The notes under the pieces: generated by a model | The model's input: the letters and a program-made list of their open reading frames with translations, nothing else | Database searches by the model: none | What the model was told of the DNA's origin: nothing | Part shown: piece after piece, positions 6,942 through 15,674 of the stretch | Layout: each line of letters opens with the position of its first letter | Position numbering within the stretch: the first letter of the stretch is position 1 | Assembly (NCBI RefSeq): GCF_015752285.1 | Contig: NZ_JADOUY010000009.1 | Coordinates: forward strand, 1-64,000 | DNA: 64,000 nucleotides | DNA from: Mycetocola_A sp015752285 | GTDB lineage: Bacteria > Actinomycetota > Actinomycetes > Actinomycetales > Microbacteriaceae | Reading direction: 5' to 3' | Made by a program: the position numbers and the translations under genes

Positions 6942-8198
6942 CAGTCGAGGACCTCTCCAGTGGCCAGGTTCACCGGGAAATCGATCCCGAACAGGGCGTC
7001 GTAGTCCGGTAACGCCCGGAAAACGACGGTGTGCTCCCGGGGTTTGGTGTGTGCTCTGTCCCGAGCACGCCGGTCATCGGCAAACGAGCGCCGCAGACTC
7101 TTCGCCGCGGCGACGTGGGCCGGGTCGGTGACGACGACCCGGTCCGCCCAACACCTTGCATGGTCGGCGACGACTTGACCGCCGCAGGTGACGAGGACCC
7201 GGGTCAGGGTCGCGGTCACGTCCACCAGGCGGCCAATCACTCGCGGGTCGACCAAGTAGTCGACCGAATCGATACGCACGTAGTAGTCGCGGGCCAGACG
7301 CACCCGGCTACGGAGCCCGGTCACTGGCGGCATCGGCGGCAACGCGGTCATCGCGGCCCGGTCCCGCTCGAGCACGTCCACCGGCCGCCCGGCCAACGAC
7401 CGCACCGTCCTGGTGTTAGCCCTCGGTAACCAAGCCGCCAGTTGTGTGTTGAAGTCCTCCGGTGAGGCGAAGCTGCGCCCGGGAAGGAACGAAGTCTCCA
7501 GGAACCCGTTATTGCGTTCAACCATGCCCTGAACTCTGGATCTCGCGGCGGCGCCAACACGATCCTGGTCGCTAACGTGCCCGCGAACGACGCTGCCGGC
7601 ACCGTCACTTTCCCGGTCCCACCGATCGCGGATTCCCGATCCCACACCAACGTTTTCGAGACTGCGCCGATACCCGCGATCAGCTGCCACATGCCCGCCA
7701 GAATGTCCCCGGCCTGCCGGGAAGGGATCATCACCGCGGTGAGCATCTTCGAGAACGTCAACGTCATCACCAACACCGGCAGCATCAACGACTGCCCGTG
7801 CCCGACCGGAATCTTTGGCTCGGGAAACCACAGATCGCACTGCGTCGCGGCCCCGGGCTCGTGCACGATCCGGTCCGCTGGATCGACGCCCGCATACTCG
7901 GGTCGGATCTGGCGGATGCGGTCTTTCAAGGTCGTGATCGAGTGCTCCCAACCGATGCGCTCCGCGATGACCGTCGCTGGCATTCGCGGGAAATCACGCA
8001 GCAGCTTGCGCACCTCGCCCTCGACAGCGTCGACCAACGACCCTTTCGACGAACGCGAGTACCCCGGTGGCTCGTCCGACGCCAGCGCTGCGCGCACCGT
8101 GTTACGTGCCACCCCCACCGGCGCACGATCTCCTTGATCGGAACCTGCTCGGCCCGATGCAAACGACGAATCTCTGCCCAATCTTCCACTGAAATCAC
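6941..8198 (-). pseudogene. istA: IS21 transposase istA with two frameshifts
   Basis: The protein can be followed across three frames. It starts at 8198 (MISVEDWAEIRRLHRAEQVP, helix-turn-helix start), shifts near 8125 into GVARNTVRAALASDEPPGYSR and the DDE core (QCDLWFPEPKIPV, TLVWDRESAIGG), then shifts near 7540 after APPRDPEF into QGMVERNNGFLETSFLPGR and the C-terminal part ending ATGEVLD. The catalytic aspartates and the ERNNG glutamate are all present, but never in one frame. Two independent shifts make decay more likely than sequencing error. The gene is inactive. Confidence 0.85.
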
Positions 8199-8305
8199 CC
8201 TCCAAGGATGTCGGAGGGGTCAATATTCATCCGACGCTATGGGGTCAGTATTCACCCGTCGTCGACAGGAGTAGACCGCCCTCACCAGCGCTTAACAATC
8301 GGGCC

Positions 8306-8344
8306 GAGAGCCAGTGGCTCCCCACCACACCACCACTGGCTCTC
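8306..8344. repeat. 12-bp perfect inverted repeat at an IS21-like end
   Basis: GAGAGCCAGTGG and CCACTGGCTCTC enclose a 15-base loop. The following 60 bases repeat the motif CCGCACGATCG next to TGGCTCT twice, resembling the internal end repeats of the second IS21 group (compare GAACCGCACGATTAGGTGGTGCT at 21024-21046, read in pieces). I read 8300-8400 as the orphan end of a further IS21-type element that is otherwise gone. Confidence 0.5.
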
Positions 8345-8397
8345 TTCCGCACGATCGCTGGCTCTAAACCGCACGATCGGGTGGCTCTCAAGGCACC

Positions 8398-8859
8398 AAA
8401 TACTCATCTGATAACCGTGGACTTCCTTGATGGTGTCATCGATATCGACGATGGCGTACTCGTCAACACCCGTCGTGATCGGAGTCGCGGCCGCTAACCG
8501 TTGGAGCCAGCGGGAAGCGACCGCGTCGAGTTGGCGGACGTGACCGAAGGTGAAGGCTCGCAGGAACGAACCCAGGGTCGAGGGTGCGTAAGCACCGATA
8601 AAAAGCTCATCCCGCCGTGGCGCAGCACTGCCATATCGTCAATCGAATCGGCTCCGGCGACCATCCCAGCCACCAAGGCGGTGACCTTCAAACCTGCGTT
8701 CGCGCCGAAGTACCCTGGCAGGCTCAACCGCTGATCAGTCAGGTCACCCAAACCGGTTCTCACCGCCAACGCAATCGCGGGCACCAGCCCGGCGGCCGAC
8801 ACGAGATTCGATTCATCGAACGTTGCTGACAGCGCCGCGGAGGTGTGAGAAAGTTGCAT
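8398..8859 (-). pseudogene. IS1380-family transposase, truncated and frameshifted
   Basis: It starts at 8859 with MQLSHTSAALSATFDESNLVSAAGLVP and continues through GANAGLKVTALVAGMVAGADSI (the second piece trimmed here) and VLRHGGM, all characteristic of IS1380 transposases. Near 8600 the frame is lost. The neighbouring frame carries on with TFGHVRQLDAVA-like sequence and TPITTGVDEYAIVDIDDTI, which contains the first catalytic aspartates, up to VHGYQ. At about 8398 the gene is cut by the IS21-like end described at 8306-8344. Roughly two thirds of the ~470-residue protein is missing. Confidence 0.8.
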
Positions 8860-8980
8860 CTACGAGATGCCTTCCTTTTCGGTGAAACAGAACTCTAGAC
8901 AAGCTCTATTTTTCCCGATCAGTAAGGCATTCTCGGTTTAACTCGCCGTCAGACTCACAACCGAACCGGTGGATTGAGGC

Positions 8981-10090
8981 TTAGACGGCGCCAGTCGATA
9001 CTTCTTCCGTCGTGGAAGTGACATCGATCAGTACTCCGCCTCTGCGGGCTGATTCCGAGATAGCTGTAAGAACCTCCAACACGTGGAATCCTCGCGTCCC
9101 GCTCGCCTGGTGAGGTCGACATTCAACGATACTTGCGGCCAGATCGACAAGCCCCATCCCCATATACCCATGCTCGGCGTCCGCGCTAAGAGGCACCTCA
9201 ACGAAACTCGCATTCTCTCCAGTAGAGATGAAGATCGGACCACCCCATGAATTGGCTTGTGGAGCCGAAATCGTCCCCTGTACGCCATAAATTTCGAGGT
9301 TGGGCATCCCGGTCTGCACAACGTCGAAACTGGTCGTTAGCGTCGCGGTACTCCCGTGCCGAAACTGCAAGATTGCGGTGACGTGGGTCGGAGTCTCCAC
9401 CTCGAAGCGTTCTCCGGTGCGTGGCCCTGTGAGTATCTCGCGTTCCTTACGCCCCGACACTGCGAACGCCGCGGCACGCGCCACTGGCCCGAGCATTGCT
9501 GTGAGGACGGTTACGTAGTACGGGCCAATATCAAAAAGCGGGCCGGCTCCGTTCTGATAGAGAAAATCGGGATGCGGGTGAAACCGCTCCGGCCCGGCGT
9601 TCAGTACGGCAGCGCTGACAGAGATTGGGGTCCCAATCGCGCCGTCTTCAAGCAACCGGATATTTCTCTGGGTTCCGGCGCCAAGGAACGTGTCCGGGGC
9701 GACCCCGATCCGAAGCCTCGCCACCTCGGCCTCCCTTACGAGCGCGCGCGCATCGTCGAGAGTCGTGGCCAGGGGTTTCTCCGAGTACACGTGCTTACCG
9801 GCTCGGAGAACAGCCATGCTGACGTCGAAGTGCGCCGCCGGAGCGGTCAGATTCAGAACGAGATCGATATCACTCGCGAAGAGGAGCTCCTCGACGTTGC
9901 ACGCCCTCATTCCCGGATATTGCGAAGCCAGGGTCTCTGCACGTGTCCGGTCAGTGTCGGCGCAGGCAACAATCCGGATGCTCGGACGGCCAATAAGATT
10001 CTTGAGGTACTTCGTGCTCACATTTCCGCAGCCAATGACGCCGACCCGCACGACGACGCCGTCTGCGTCATGCCAGGTCAACTTCAACAC
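8981..10090 (-). CDS. Gfo/Idh/MocA-family sugar dehydrogenase
   Basis: NAD(P)-dependent oxidoreductase, about 369 residues, last gene of sugar operon 1. The Rossmann start is VGVIGCGNVSTKYL, followed by the family lysine motif VYSEKPLATT (catalytic Lys) and the second-domain signature LFDIGPYYVTVLTAMLG. A GTG at 10090 gives a 23-base overlap with the previous gene; a GTG at 10051, immediately before RVGVIGCG, is equally possible and neither has a good ribosome site. It is clearly paralogous to the protein at 61146-62231 (shared DIVLNLT, GPRAGER-like and DMGPYYV stretches). These enzymes oxidise sugar or inositol hydroxyls, often to 3-keto sugars; the substrate is unknown. Confidence 0.9.
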   Translation of the reverse strand: MLKLTWHDADGVVVRVGVIGCGNVSTKYLKNLIGRPSIRIVACADTDRTRAETLASQYPGMRACNVEELLFASDIDLVLNLTAPAAHFDVSMAVLRAGKHVYSEKPLATTLDDARALVREAEVARLRIGVAPDTFLGAGTQRNIRLLEDGAIGTPISVSAAVLNAGPERFHPHPDFLYQNGAGPLFDIGPYYVTVLTAMLGPVARAAAFAVSGRKEREILTGPRTGERFEVETPTHVTAILQFRHGSTATLTTSFDVVQTGMPNLEIYGVQGTISAPQANSWGGPIFISTGENASFVEVPLSADAEHGYMGMGLVDLAASIVECRPHQASGTRGFHVLEVLTAISESARRGGVLIDVTSTTEEVSTGAV

Positions 10091-11129
10091 CCATTCGCGC
10101 CGAATCGTAGATTCCGCTGAGAATGCGCATCATTTCGACACCGTGTTCAATAGGAGCGATGTCAAGGGCGTCGCCCTGACAAAGCTTCACAAAATGAGCG
10201 ATCTCGTTGGCAAACCCCTCCGCGAAGTCGAACGTCGAGTGATCGATCTGAGGAACGATATTCAGGACGGTATCGAGATCCTCGGTAACGAGACGCAGTT
10301 CAGGTTCAAGCTCCGCTCCACCTCGGTCTCCAAATACCGAGACTGAGAGCTGGTCGGACGAGGCATGCAGTGAGTAGCTCGTGTCCAGCGTCAGCGATGC
10401 ACCATTCTCGAAGCGGATGAGAGCGGTGACGAAATCTTCCACATCGTTAAGCGCAGGATCGTAGTCGGCCACCTTGTAGCGCGAGAGTGACGTAACGTTC
10501 GCACGGTTGCCGAGAACGCTGTGCGAGACAGCGCTCACCGTCGTAGCACGTGGGCAGCCCATCAGAAACCAGCACAGGTCGAGCACGTGTATCCCGATGT
10601 CGATCAGCGGGCCGCCACCGGACCGGCTGCTGTCCGCGAACCAGCCACCTGGATTGCCGAGCCGTCGGATATTGACGGCGCGAGCGTGATAAATCGTTCC
10701 CAGTCGACCGGCATCGATGAACGATTTCAGGGTTACGGCGTTGCCGCCGAACCGACGCACGAAACCTACCTGAATCCGCTTGTCGCTGCGCTTGGCTGCG
10801 TCGGCAATAGCTTCAGCCTCGTGGTATTCGCGACTGAGCGGCTTCTCGACAAGAACGTGCTTGCCCGCCTCCAACGCCGCAATGGAGATGGCTGCGTGGC
10901 TGTCGTTCCACGTGCAGACGCTGATCGCGTCGATTCGCGGGTCAGCGAGCATCTCCTCCAAGCTGTCGAAACTGTACTCCGCACCGAAGCTCGCTGCTTT
11001 TTGCGCGGCACGCTCGCGGTTCTGGTCATAGACACCGACGAGCTGCACGTTTGGGTTTGCCGCGTAGGCACCGAGATGCATCTCTGCGATGCTGCCAACC
11101 CCAACTACTCCGACTCCAAGTTTCGTCAT
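10068..11129 (-). CDS. Gfo/Idh/MocA-family sugar dehydrogenase
   Basis: A 353-residue NAD(P)-dependent oxidoreductase. Its Rossmann motif is GVGVVGVGSIAEMHLGAY, with HVLVEKPLSREYHEA carrying the catalytic lysine and GGPLIDIGIHVLDLCWFLMG the substrate-binding histidine region. The ATG overlaps the stop of the isomerase gene by four bases, and its 3' end overlaps the next dehydrogenase, so the three catabolic genes are coupled. It is likely an inositol- or glycoside-type dehydrogenase working with the epimerase/isomerase on the sugar brought in by the Dpp-type transporter. The exact substrate cannot be read from sequence. Confidence 0.92.
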   Translation of the reverse strand: MTKLGVGVVGVGSIAEMHLGAYAANPNVQLVGVYDQNRERAAQKAASFGAEYSFDSLEEMLADPRIDAISVCTWNDSHAAISIAALEAGKHVLVEKPLSREYHEAEAIADAAKRSDKRIQVGFVRRFGGNAVTLKSFIDAGRLGTIYHARAVNIRRLGNPGGWFADSSRSGGGPLIDIGIHVLDLCWFLMGCPRATTVSAVSHSVLGNRANVTSLSRYKVADYDPALNDVEDFVTALIRFENGASLTLDTSYSLHASSDQLSVSVFGDRGGAELEPELRLVTEDLDTVLNIVPQIDHSTFDFAEGFANEIAHFVKLCQGDALDIAPIEHGVEMMRILSGIYDSARMGVEVDLA

Positions 11130-12013
11130 TTCGCGGCCACCGCCTCAGCCATGAGGCGTTTGGCGTTGGCGAGTCCGATAGGAGCCGCCGTCAAGCACTC
11201 TTCTATCCCCTCGAATTCGATCGAGATGAAGCCGTCGAATCCGGAATCCACGATGCCACGCATGATCCCCCGCATGTCCAGGTCGCCGAAACCGACGATC
11301 GACCCGAGCAGGTAAGACCCACCGGGGGTATGGTGCCACCCGTCACCCGGGAATTGACTGCGAACGTAGAAGTCCTTCAGGTGAATGATCGATGCAAACG
11401 GAGCGTTGGCAGCGACCGCCACGACGGGATTTTCATCGACAGACATGAAATTACCGACGTCGAGAGTCGTCTTGAAGTTGGGGGCGTCGACCAGGTGGAT
11501 CAGCCGACGTACCCGCTCGCTGCCGTTCATCCATAGACCGTGGTTTTCCACACTGGTTGTTATGCCGTATTGCGCCGCGTACTGAGCCAGTTCGCGGCAT
11601 GCGTCGGCGGCGCGCAACAGCAGGGCCTCGTGCTCTGCAATGCTCGCGACGGTGAAGCCCCACTTGGCAACGTCGTGTCTGAAAAGGCAAATCCCCAATT
11701 CTGCGGCTACGTCGATATGCCGCTTGAGCCGTTCGAAGTCGGCGCTGCGATTCTCGCCGACCAGGTCAGCGGGAACGACCAGGTTCGACAGAACCACGCC
11801 GTTATCGGCGGCCCGCTGCTTGATCGCACGGACGAGGTCAGGCGAACGGTCGAGGGCCGAGGTGTCGTTGGATATCTCTGGAGACAGTGACACGGTCGCA
11901 ATTTCCAGATGAGTCGCGTCGCTTGCGGATACCCAGTCGATGACATCGAGAAGGGTCATATTGCCTGCCCTGAGCTGCTGGTAGAAGGAGTACGAACTGA
12001 AACCAAAATGCAT
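11126..12013 (-). CDS. Sugar phosphate isomerase/epimerase (TIM barrel, AP endonuclease 2 superfamily)
   Basis: A 295-residue xylose-isomerase-like TIM barrel. The ATG at 12013 is chosen because MHFGFSSYSFYQQL is the natural first strand and AAAGGTG precedes it; upstream open frame is noise overlapping the ATPase gene. Metal-ligand strands are visible as TSVENHG, TTLDVGNF, IIHLKDF and GFISIEFEG, the usual Glu/Asp/His pattern of the family. Partners in sugar operon 1 are a transporter and two Gfo/Idh dehydrogenases, a combination typical of inositol or keto-sugar catabolism. It is coupled to the following dehydrogenase by an ATGA overlap. Confidence 0.9.
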   Translation of the reverse strand: MHFGFSSYSFYQQLRAGNMTLLDVIDWVSASDATHLEIATVSLSPEISNDTSALDRSPDLVRAIKQRAADNGVVLSNLVVPADLVGENRSADFERLKRHIDVAAELGICLFRHDVAKWGFTVASIAEHEALLLRAADACRELAQYAAQYGITTSVENHGLWMNGSERVRRLIHLVDAPNFKTTLDVGNFMSVDENPVVAVAANAPFASIIHLKDFYVRSQFPGDGWHHTPGGSYLLGSIVGFGDLDMRGIMRGIVDSGFDGFISIEFEGIEECLTAAPIGLANAKRLMAEAVAAK

Positions 12014-12038
12014 TGAGAACACCTTTGCTTTGTCTGAG

Positions 12039-12890
12039 TTAGAAGGTAGGAAGGGCGAGGTACTGGTTCCGCCGTTCCGCTTGGAGCGCGGGATCCGGAA
12101 TCGGGGAGGCAAGCAACAACTTTTGGGTGTACGGGTGCGAAGGCTGAGAGGTAACGACCTCGCCCTCGCCTGACTCGACGATCTCGCCGCGGAGCATGAC
12201 AGCGACCCGATGACTGATATAGCGAACGACCGAGAGATCATGGGAGATGAAAAGGTAGGCCACCCCGGTTCGTCGTTGTACGTCGATCAGGAGATCGAGC
12301 ACGCGAGCTTGCGTTGAGAGGTCGAGTGCGCTCACGGGCTCGTCACACACAATGAGCTTGGGATCGAGCGCAAGCGCCCGAGCGATCGCGATGCGCTGTC
12401 GTTGCCCACCGGAGAAATCACGCGGGTACCGCACGCCGCTGTCGGCTGGCAGTCCGATGCGTTCCAGAAGGTCATCGATTCGGGCGGCTGCTTTCACGCG
12501 AGAGACGCCTTGAGCGGAAAGCGGCTCGCCAAGAATATCCGCGACGGTCATCGCCGGGTTCAGCGACGAGTATGGGTCCTGGAAGATCACTTGGATGTCA
12601 CGGCTCAGATTGCCTCGGGTGCGGCGGTTGGCGTTCGAGATGTCGACATCGTTGAAGCGAATGGATCCGCTTTGCACCTCGGTCAGGCCGAGCACTGCGC
12701 GCCCGAGAGTGGTCTTTCCTGAGCCAGACTCGCCGACGAGGCCGAGCGTCTCGCCCGGTGCGATCTGCAATGACACGTCGTGGAGGGCGTGAAAGCCAGG
12801 GCGACGCCAGCCATGGCCGGGATAGACGACGTTGAGCCCATCAACTTCCAGGAGCGGCGCACTTGTGATTGCGGCAGCAGAATCAGCCAC
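12039..12890 (-). CDS. ABC transporter ATP-binding protein, DppF/OppF type
   Basis: A 283-residue ATPase of an oligopeptide-type importer, here apparently serving a sugar or glycoside operon. It has Walker A GESGSGKTTLG, Q-loop VIFQDPYSSLNP, signature FSGGQRQRIAIARAL, Walker B LIVCDEPVSALD and H-loop ISHDLSVV, all intact. It ends in the SHPYTQKLL segment and AERRNQYLALP tail seen in OppF proteins. Its start overlaps the fused permease-ATPase gene by eight bases, and its partner ATPase half is the C-terminal domain of that fusion. Function: cytosolic energising subunit. Confidence 0.93.
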   Translation of the reverse strand: MADSAAAITSAPLLEVDGLNVVYPGHGWRRPGFHALHDVSLQIAPGETLGLVGESGSGKTTLGRAVLGLTEVQSGSIRFNDVDISNANRRTRGNLSRDIQVIFQDPYSSLNPAMTVADILGEPLSAQGVSRVKAAARIDDLLERIGLPADSGVRYPRDFSGGQRQRIAIARALALDPKLIVCDEPVSALDLSTQARVLDLLIDVQRRTGVAYLFISHDLSVVRYISHRVAVMLRGEIVESGEGEVVTSQPSHPYTQKLLLASPIPDPALQAERRNQYLALPTF

Positions 12891-14655
12891 GGGTTACCTC
12901 CGTTTCGACACGCGTGGCCCGCGCGGGCAGGCCTTCCAACGAGGCTCCGAGCAGAGCCTTCGTGTAGCTGTGTTGGGGAGTGGCGAAGAGGCCGACGGCA
13001 TCCTGCTGTTCGACAATCACCCCGGAGCGCATGACAGCGACCCTGTCGCAAATATCAGCTACCACGCCGAGGTTGTGGGTGACAAGAATCATTCCCATCT
13101 CGCGTTCCTGCTGGAGGCTGCGCAAGAGCGACAGGACCTCAGCCTGAACAGTCACATCGAGTGCCGTCGTTGGCTCGTCCGCTATCAACACGTCGGGGTC
13201 ACACGACACCGCGCCGGCGATGAGTACTCGCTGGGCCATCCCCCCACTGATCTCATGCGGGTAAGACGCGAGCATGCGAGCCGGGTCCTGTATCCCTACC
13301 CGCTTCAGCAGCTGGATCGCTTTCGCTGTCGCTTCCTTCTTCGTCAGCCCCAACGAGTTCCGCATCGGACGGGTGAGTTGGGTGCCGATCGTGAACGACG
13401 GATCGAGGTTGGACATCGGTTCCTGCGGCACATACGCGATCCGTTTCCCGCGGAATGCCTGCATCTGCTTTTCCGACGCTCCAGCGATATTGTGTCCGTC
13501 GAACGTGAGCGCACTCGCGACGGTCTGTGCTCCACTCGGCAGGAGACCGAGGAGCGCGAAGACCGTCTGGGTCTTACCGGAGCCCGACTCTCCAACGAGA
13601 CCGAGCACCTCACCGCGGGAGACCTGCAGGGACACGTCGTCCACCACCGTGGTGAAGGTCCCGTCCTCTTGGGGGTAACCCACAGTGAGGCCCTCGACGC
13701 TCAGCAAGGCCTCGCCACGACGAGCATCCTCTGCACGCGGTCCTCGCCGGTCTGCAGGGGCGACAACCGGGCGGACGGGTGTGCTCCTCTTCTCCCGTCT
13801 GACCGACTTTCGGCCGACCCCCAGGGTGTCCGCGAGTGCTGTGCCGAAGAGAGCAAGCGACATCACGGTGAGCCCGATGACCAAACCGGGGTAAATCACC
13901 AGTTGCGGTGCTCGTTGGAAGCTCTGGAAAGCCGTACTCAGTTCACCGCCCCAGCTGGGCCGGGAAGCATCGCCGAAACCCAGGAACTCCAGCCCTGACT
14001 GCACGATGATCGCCATTCCGAAGATGAACGAGATGCGCACGACAACCGGTCCGAGGACGACCGACAGAACATGACGGAATATGATGCGGAAGTCACTCAG
14101 CCCGGCAACGCGGGCGGCGTCGATGTACAGATCGTTGCGCACACCGACAACCGTGCTGCGCGTGAGCCGGAAAAGGTCAGGAGACGCCAGGACGCCAAGA
14201 GTGATCATGGTGGGTGCAAGACCACTGCCGAGGGAACTGATCACGACGATGATGATGAGTATCTCGGGCAGCGACATGAGCATGTTCGAGAACCAATTGG
14301 CGACATTGTCGAACCAGCGCGAGTAATAGCCCGCGATGAGACCGCTGGGGACGCCGACGAGAACTGCGGTCGTCACCATGATGAGGCCCGCCTGCAGGCT
14401 CACCTGCCCACCCCACAGAAGACGGCTGAGGATGTCACGGCCGTTGCCGTCGGTCCCCATGGGGTGATTGCCACTCGGGGGGCTGAGGGACTCGGAGAGG
14501 ACAACCAAATTCGGGTCGTGCGGCGAGATGAATGGCGCGAAGACGCTTGCAAAAACGATCAGCACAAGCACCGAGCCGGAAACCACCCCGAGCGGGTTCC
14601 GGAGCACGGCGCGCCATGGCCGTACGCGCTGGCCGCGCAGAGACAGTGGGGTCAT
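12883..14655 (-). CDS. Fused ABC permease (DppC type) and ATP-binding protein (DppD type)
   Basis: A 590-residue fusion. Residues 1-285 form a DppC-type permease: N-terminal helix LGVVSGSVLVLIVFASVFAPF, the family HPMGTDGNGRDILSRLLWGG, and the EAA loop (DAARVAGLSDFRIIFRHVL). A charged linker (~285-325) leads to an ATPase with Walker A GESGSGKTQ, Q-loop YVPQEPMSNLDP, signature ISGGMAQRVLIAGAV and Walker B VLIADEPTTALD. Such permease/ATPase fusions are a known minority arrangement in actinobacterial Dpp/Opp systems. The gene overlaps both neighbours by a few bases. The signature motif has MAQ where RQR-like residues are commoner, but the catalytic residues are kept. Confidence 0.93.
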   Translation of the reverse strand: MTPLSLRGQRVRPWRAVLRNPLGVVSGSVLVLIVFASVFAPFISPHDPNLVVLSESLSPPSGNHPMGTDGNGRDILSRLLWGGQVSLQAGLIMVTTAVLVGVPSGLIAGYYSRWFDNVANWFSNMLMSLPEILIIIVVISSLGSGLAPTMITLGVLASPDLFRLTRSTVVGVRNDLYIDAARVAGLSDFRIIFRHVLSVVLGPVVVRISFIFGMAIIVQSGLEFLGFGDASRPSWGGELSTAFQSFQRAPQLVIYPGLVIGLTVMSLALFGTALADTLGVGRKSVRREKRSTPVRPVVAPADRRGPRAEDARRGEALLSVEGLTVGYPQEDGTFTTVVDDVSLQVSRGEVLGLVGESGSGKTQTVFALLGLLPSGAQTVASALTFDGHNIAGASEKQMQAFRGKRIAYVPQEPMSNLDPSFTIGTQLTRPMRNSLGLTKKEATAKAIQLLKRVGIQDPARMLASYPHEISGGMAQRVLIAGAVSCDPDVLIADEPTTALDVTVQAEVLSLLRSLQQEREMGMILVTHNLGVVADICDRVAVMRSGVIVEQQDAVGLFATPQHSYTKALLGASLEGLPARATRVETEVTRG

Positions 14656-15593
14656 GAGATTCGCACCTTCGGGTTGATTGCCGCATAGAGGATGTCGATG
14701 GCCAGGTTGACAATGACGACGATGAGCACGGTGAAGAGCAACACGCCCATGATGACCTGGACATCGCTATTCCCTGACGCGTTGATGGCGACAGCGCCGA
14801 TGCCCTGCAGGCCGAAAACGCGTTCGATGATGGCGGCGCCACTCATCGCTGCGATGAATTGCAACGAGAGCATCGTCAACGCCGGCGGAGATGCATTGCG
14901 GAGCACATGGCTGAGCACGATTGTGCGCGCGGGGAGACCGCGGCTTCGAAGTGTTCGGACGTAGTCCTGGCTCATCGTCGTGATCACCGAGTTTCGGAGC
15001 TGCTGGGCGATCGCCGCGATCGAACCTATGGAGAGTGATATGACAGGCAGCGTGATCGACAGCAGCCATCGAGACGGTGAATCGGTGATGTGGACGTACC
15101 CGGTTGCCGGGAACCATCCAAGGTTGACGGCGAAGAGGAGCGCCAGGATGATCGCCACCCAGAAGTTGGGGAGACTGAAGCCAAGCATGATTGCGATCTG
15201 CAAGCCGCGATCGAAGATGCCCGGCTTGAGGGCGGCAAGGAGACCGACGACCACTCCGAGAGTCGCGGCGACGAGGACCGCACCGAGGGCCAACGAAACC
15301 GTTACGGGAAGTCGCGTGACGATGAGGTCAATAACATTCACGTTCTGCGCGGACGATATCCCGAGATCGCCACGCAGGGCATTCGAGAGCCAGTCGAGGT
15401 ATTGCTCGACGACGGGGCGGTTCAAGCCGAGTTGGATGCGTTTCGTCGCGACCTGGTCCGCCGTCGCGTAGAGGCCCAAAGCTCCGCGTGCGGGGTCCGA
15501 CCCGGTCAACATCAGAAAAAAGAACATTCCCGTTACCACGGAGAGGGCGAGCAGCAACCCAACTGTGAGCCGACGCGCGATGTAGCTGATCAT
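14652..15593 (-). CDS. ABC transporter permease, DppB type
   Basis: A 313-residue six-helix inner-membrane permease. The ATG at 15593 is chosen: MISYIARRLTVGLLLALSVV is the standard DppB start and GGACGG lies upstream, whereas the longer frame begins with non-family sequence. Hallmarks are FLMLTGSDPARGALG, the LNRPVVEQYLDWL periplasmic stretch, ALKPGIFDRG, and the EAA-like VRTLRSRGLPARTIVLSHVLR. It overlaps the fused permease/ATPase gene by four bases and pairs with its permease half to form the channel. It lies 80 bases after the binding-protein gene, separated by a strong hairpin. Confidence 0.94.
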   Translation of the reverse strand: MISYIARRLTVGLLLALSVVTGMFFFLMLTGSDPARGALGLYATADQVATKRIQLGLNRPVVEQYLDWLSNALRGDLGISSAQNVNVIDLIVTRLPVTVSLALGAVLVAATLGVVVGLLAALKPGIFDRGLQIAIMLGFSLPNFWVAIILALLFAVNLGWFPATGYVHITDSPSRWLLSITLPVISLSIGSIAAIAQQLRNSVITTMSQDYVRTLRSRGLPARTIVLSHVLRNASPPALTMLSLQFIAAMSGAAIIERVFGLQGIGAVAINASGNSDVQVIMGVLLFTVLIVVIVNLAIDILYAAINPKVRIS

Positions 15594-15620
15594 CGATGAT
15601 CCGTCCCTATATAGGTGAGA

Positions 15621-15669
15621 GTGCAAGCTGGTGGACGGACCAAAATCGGTGCCGCCCACCAACTCGCAC
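15621..15669 (-). promoter_or_regulatory. Intercistronic hairpin between binding protein and permease genes
   Basis: On the transcribed strand the arms GTGCGAGTTGGTGGGCGG and CCGTCCACCAGCTTGCAC pair over 18 bp with a few G-U pairs and a 13-base loop. It lies after the stop of the solute-binding protein and before the permease start, the place where many importers carry an mRNA-stabilising or partly terminating hairpin to keep binding protein in excess. No T-run is present, so full termination is unlikely. Confidence 0.7.
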
Positions 15670-15674
15670 GAGCG

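Larger units (their letters stand above)
6086..8267 (-). mobile_element. IS21-family insertion sequence (inactive)
   Basis: The ends are inferred from inverted terminal sequence starting with TGT: TGTCAACG at 6086 and, on the other strand, TGTCGACG at 8267. Each is followed by internal repeats of the IS21 multiple-site type: TGACCCTG (6106) and TGAAAATTGACCCC (6124) on the left, TGAATACTGACCCC and TGAATATTGACCCC on the right (8241-8254 and 8216-8229). Inside lie istB (intact) and istA (frameshifted twice), in the usual overlapping order. No target duplication is obvious at the two ends, so flanking DNA may have been rearranged. Confidence 0.8.

Noticed and set aside
9356..10120. 254-codon plus-strand frame in sugar operon 1
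   Set aside because: Antisense to a Gfo/Idh dehydrogenase with intact motifs; no ribosome site or family.
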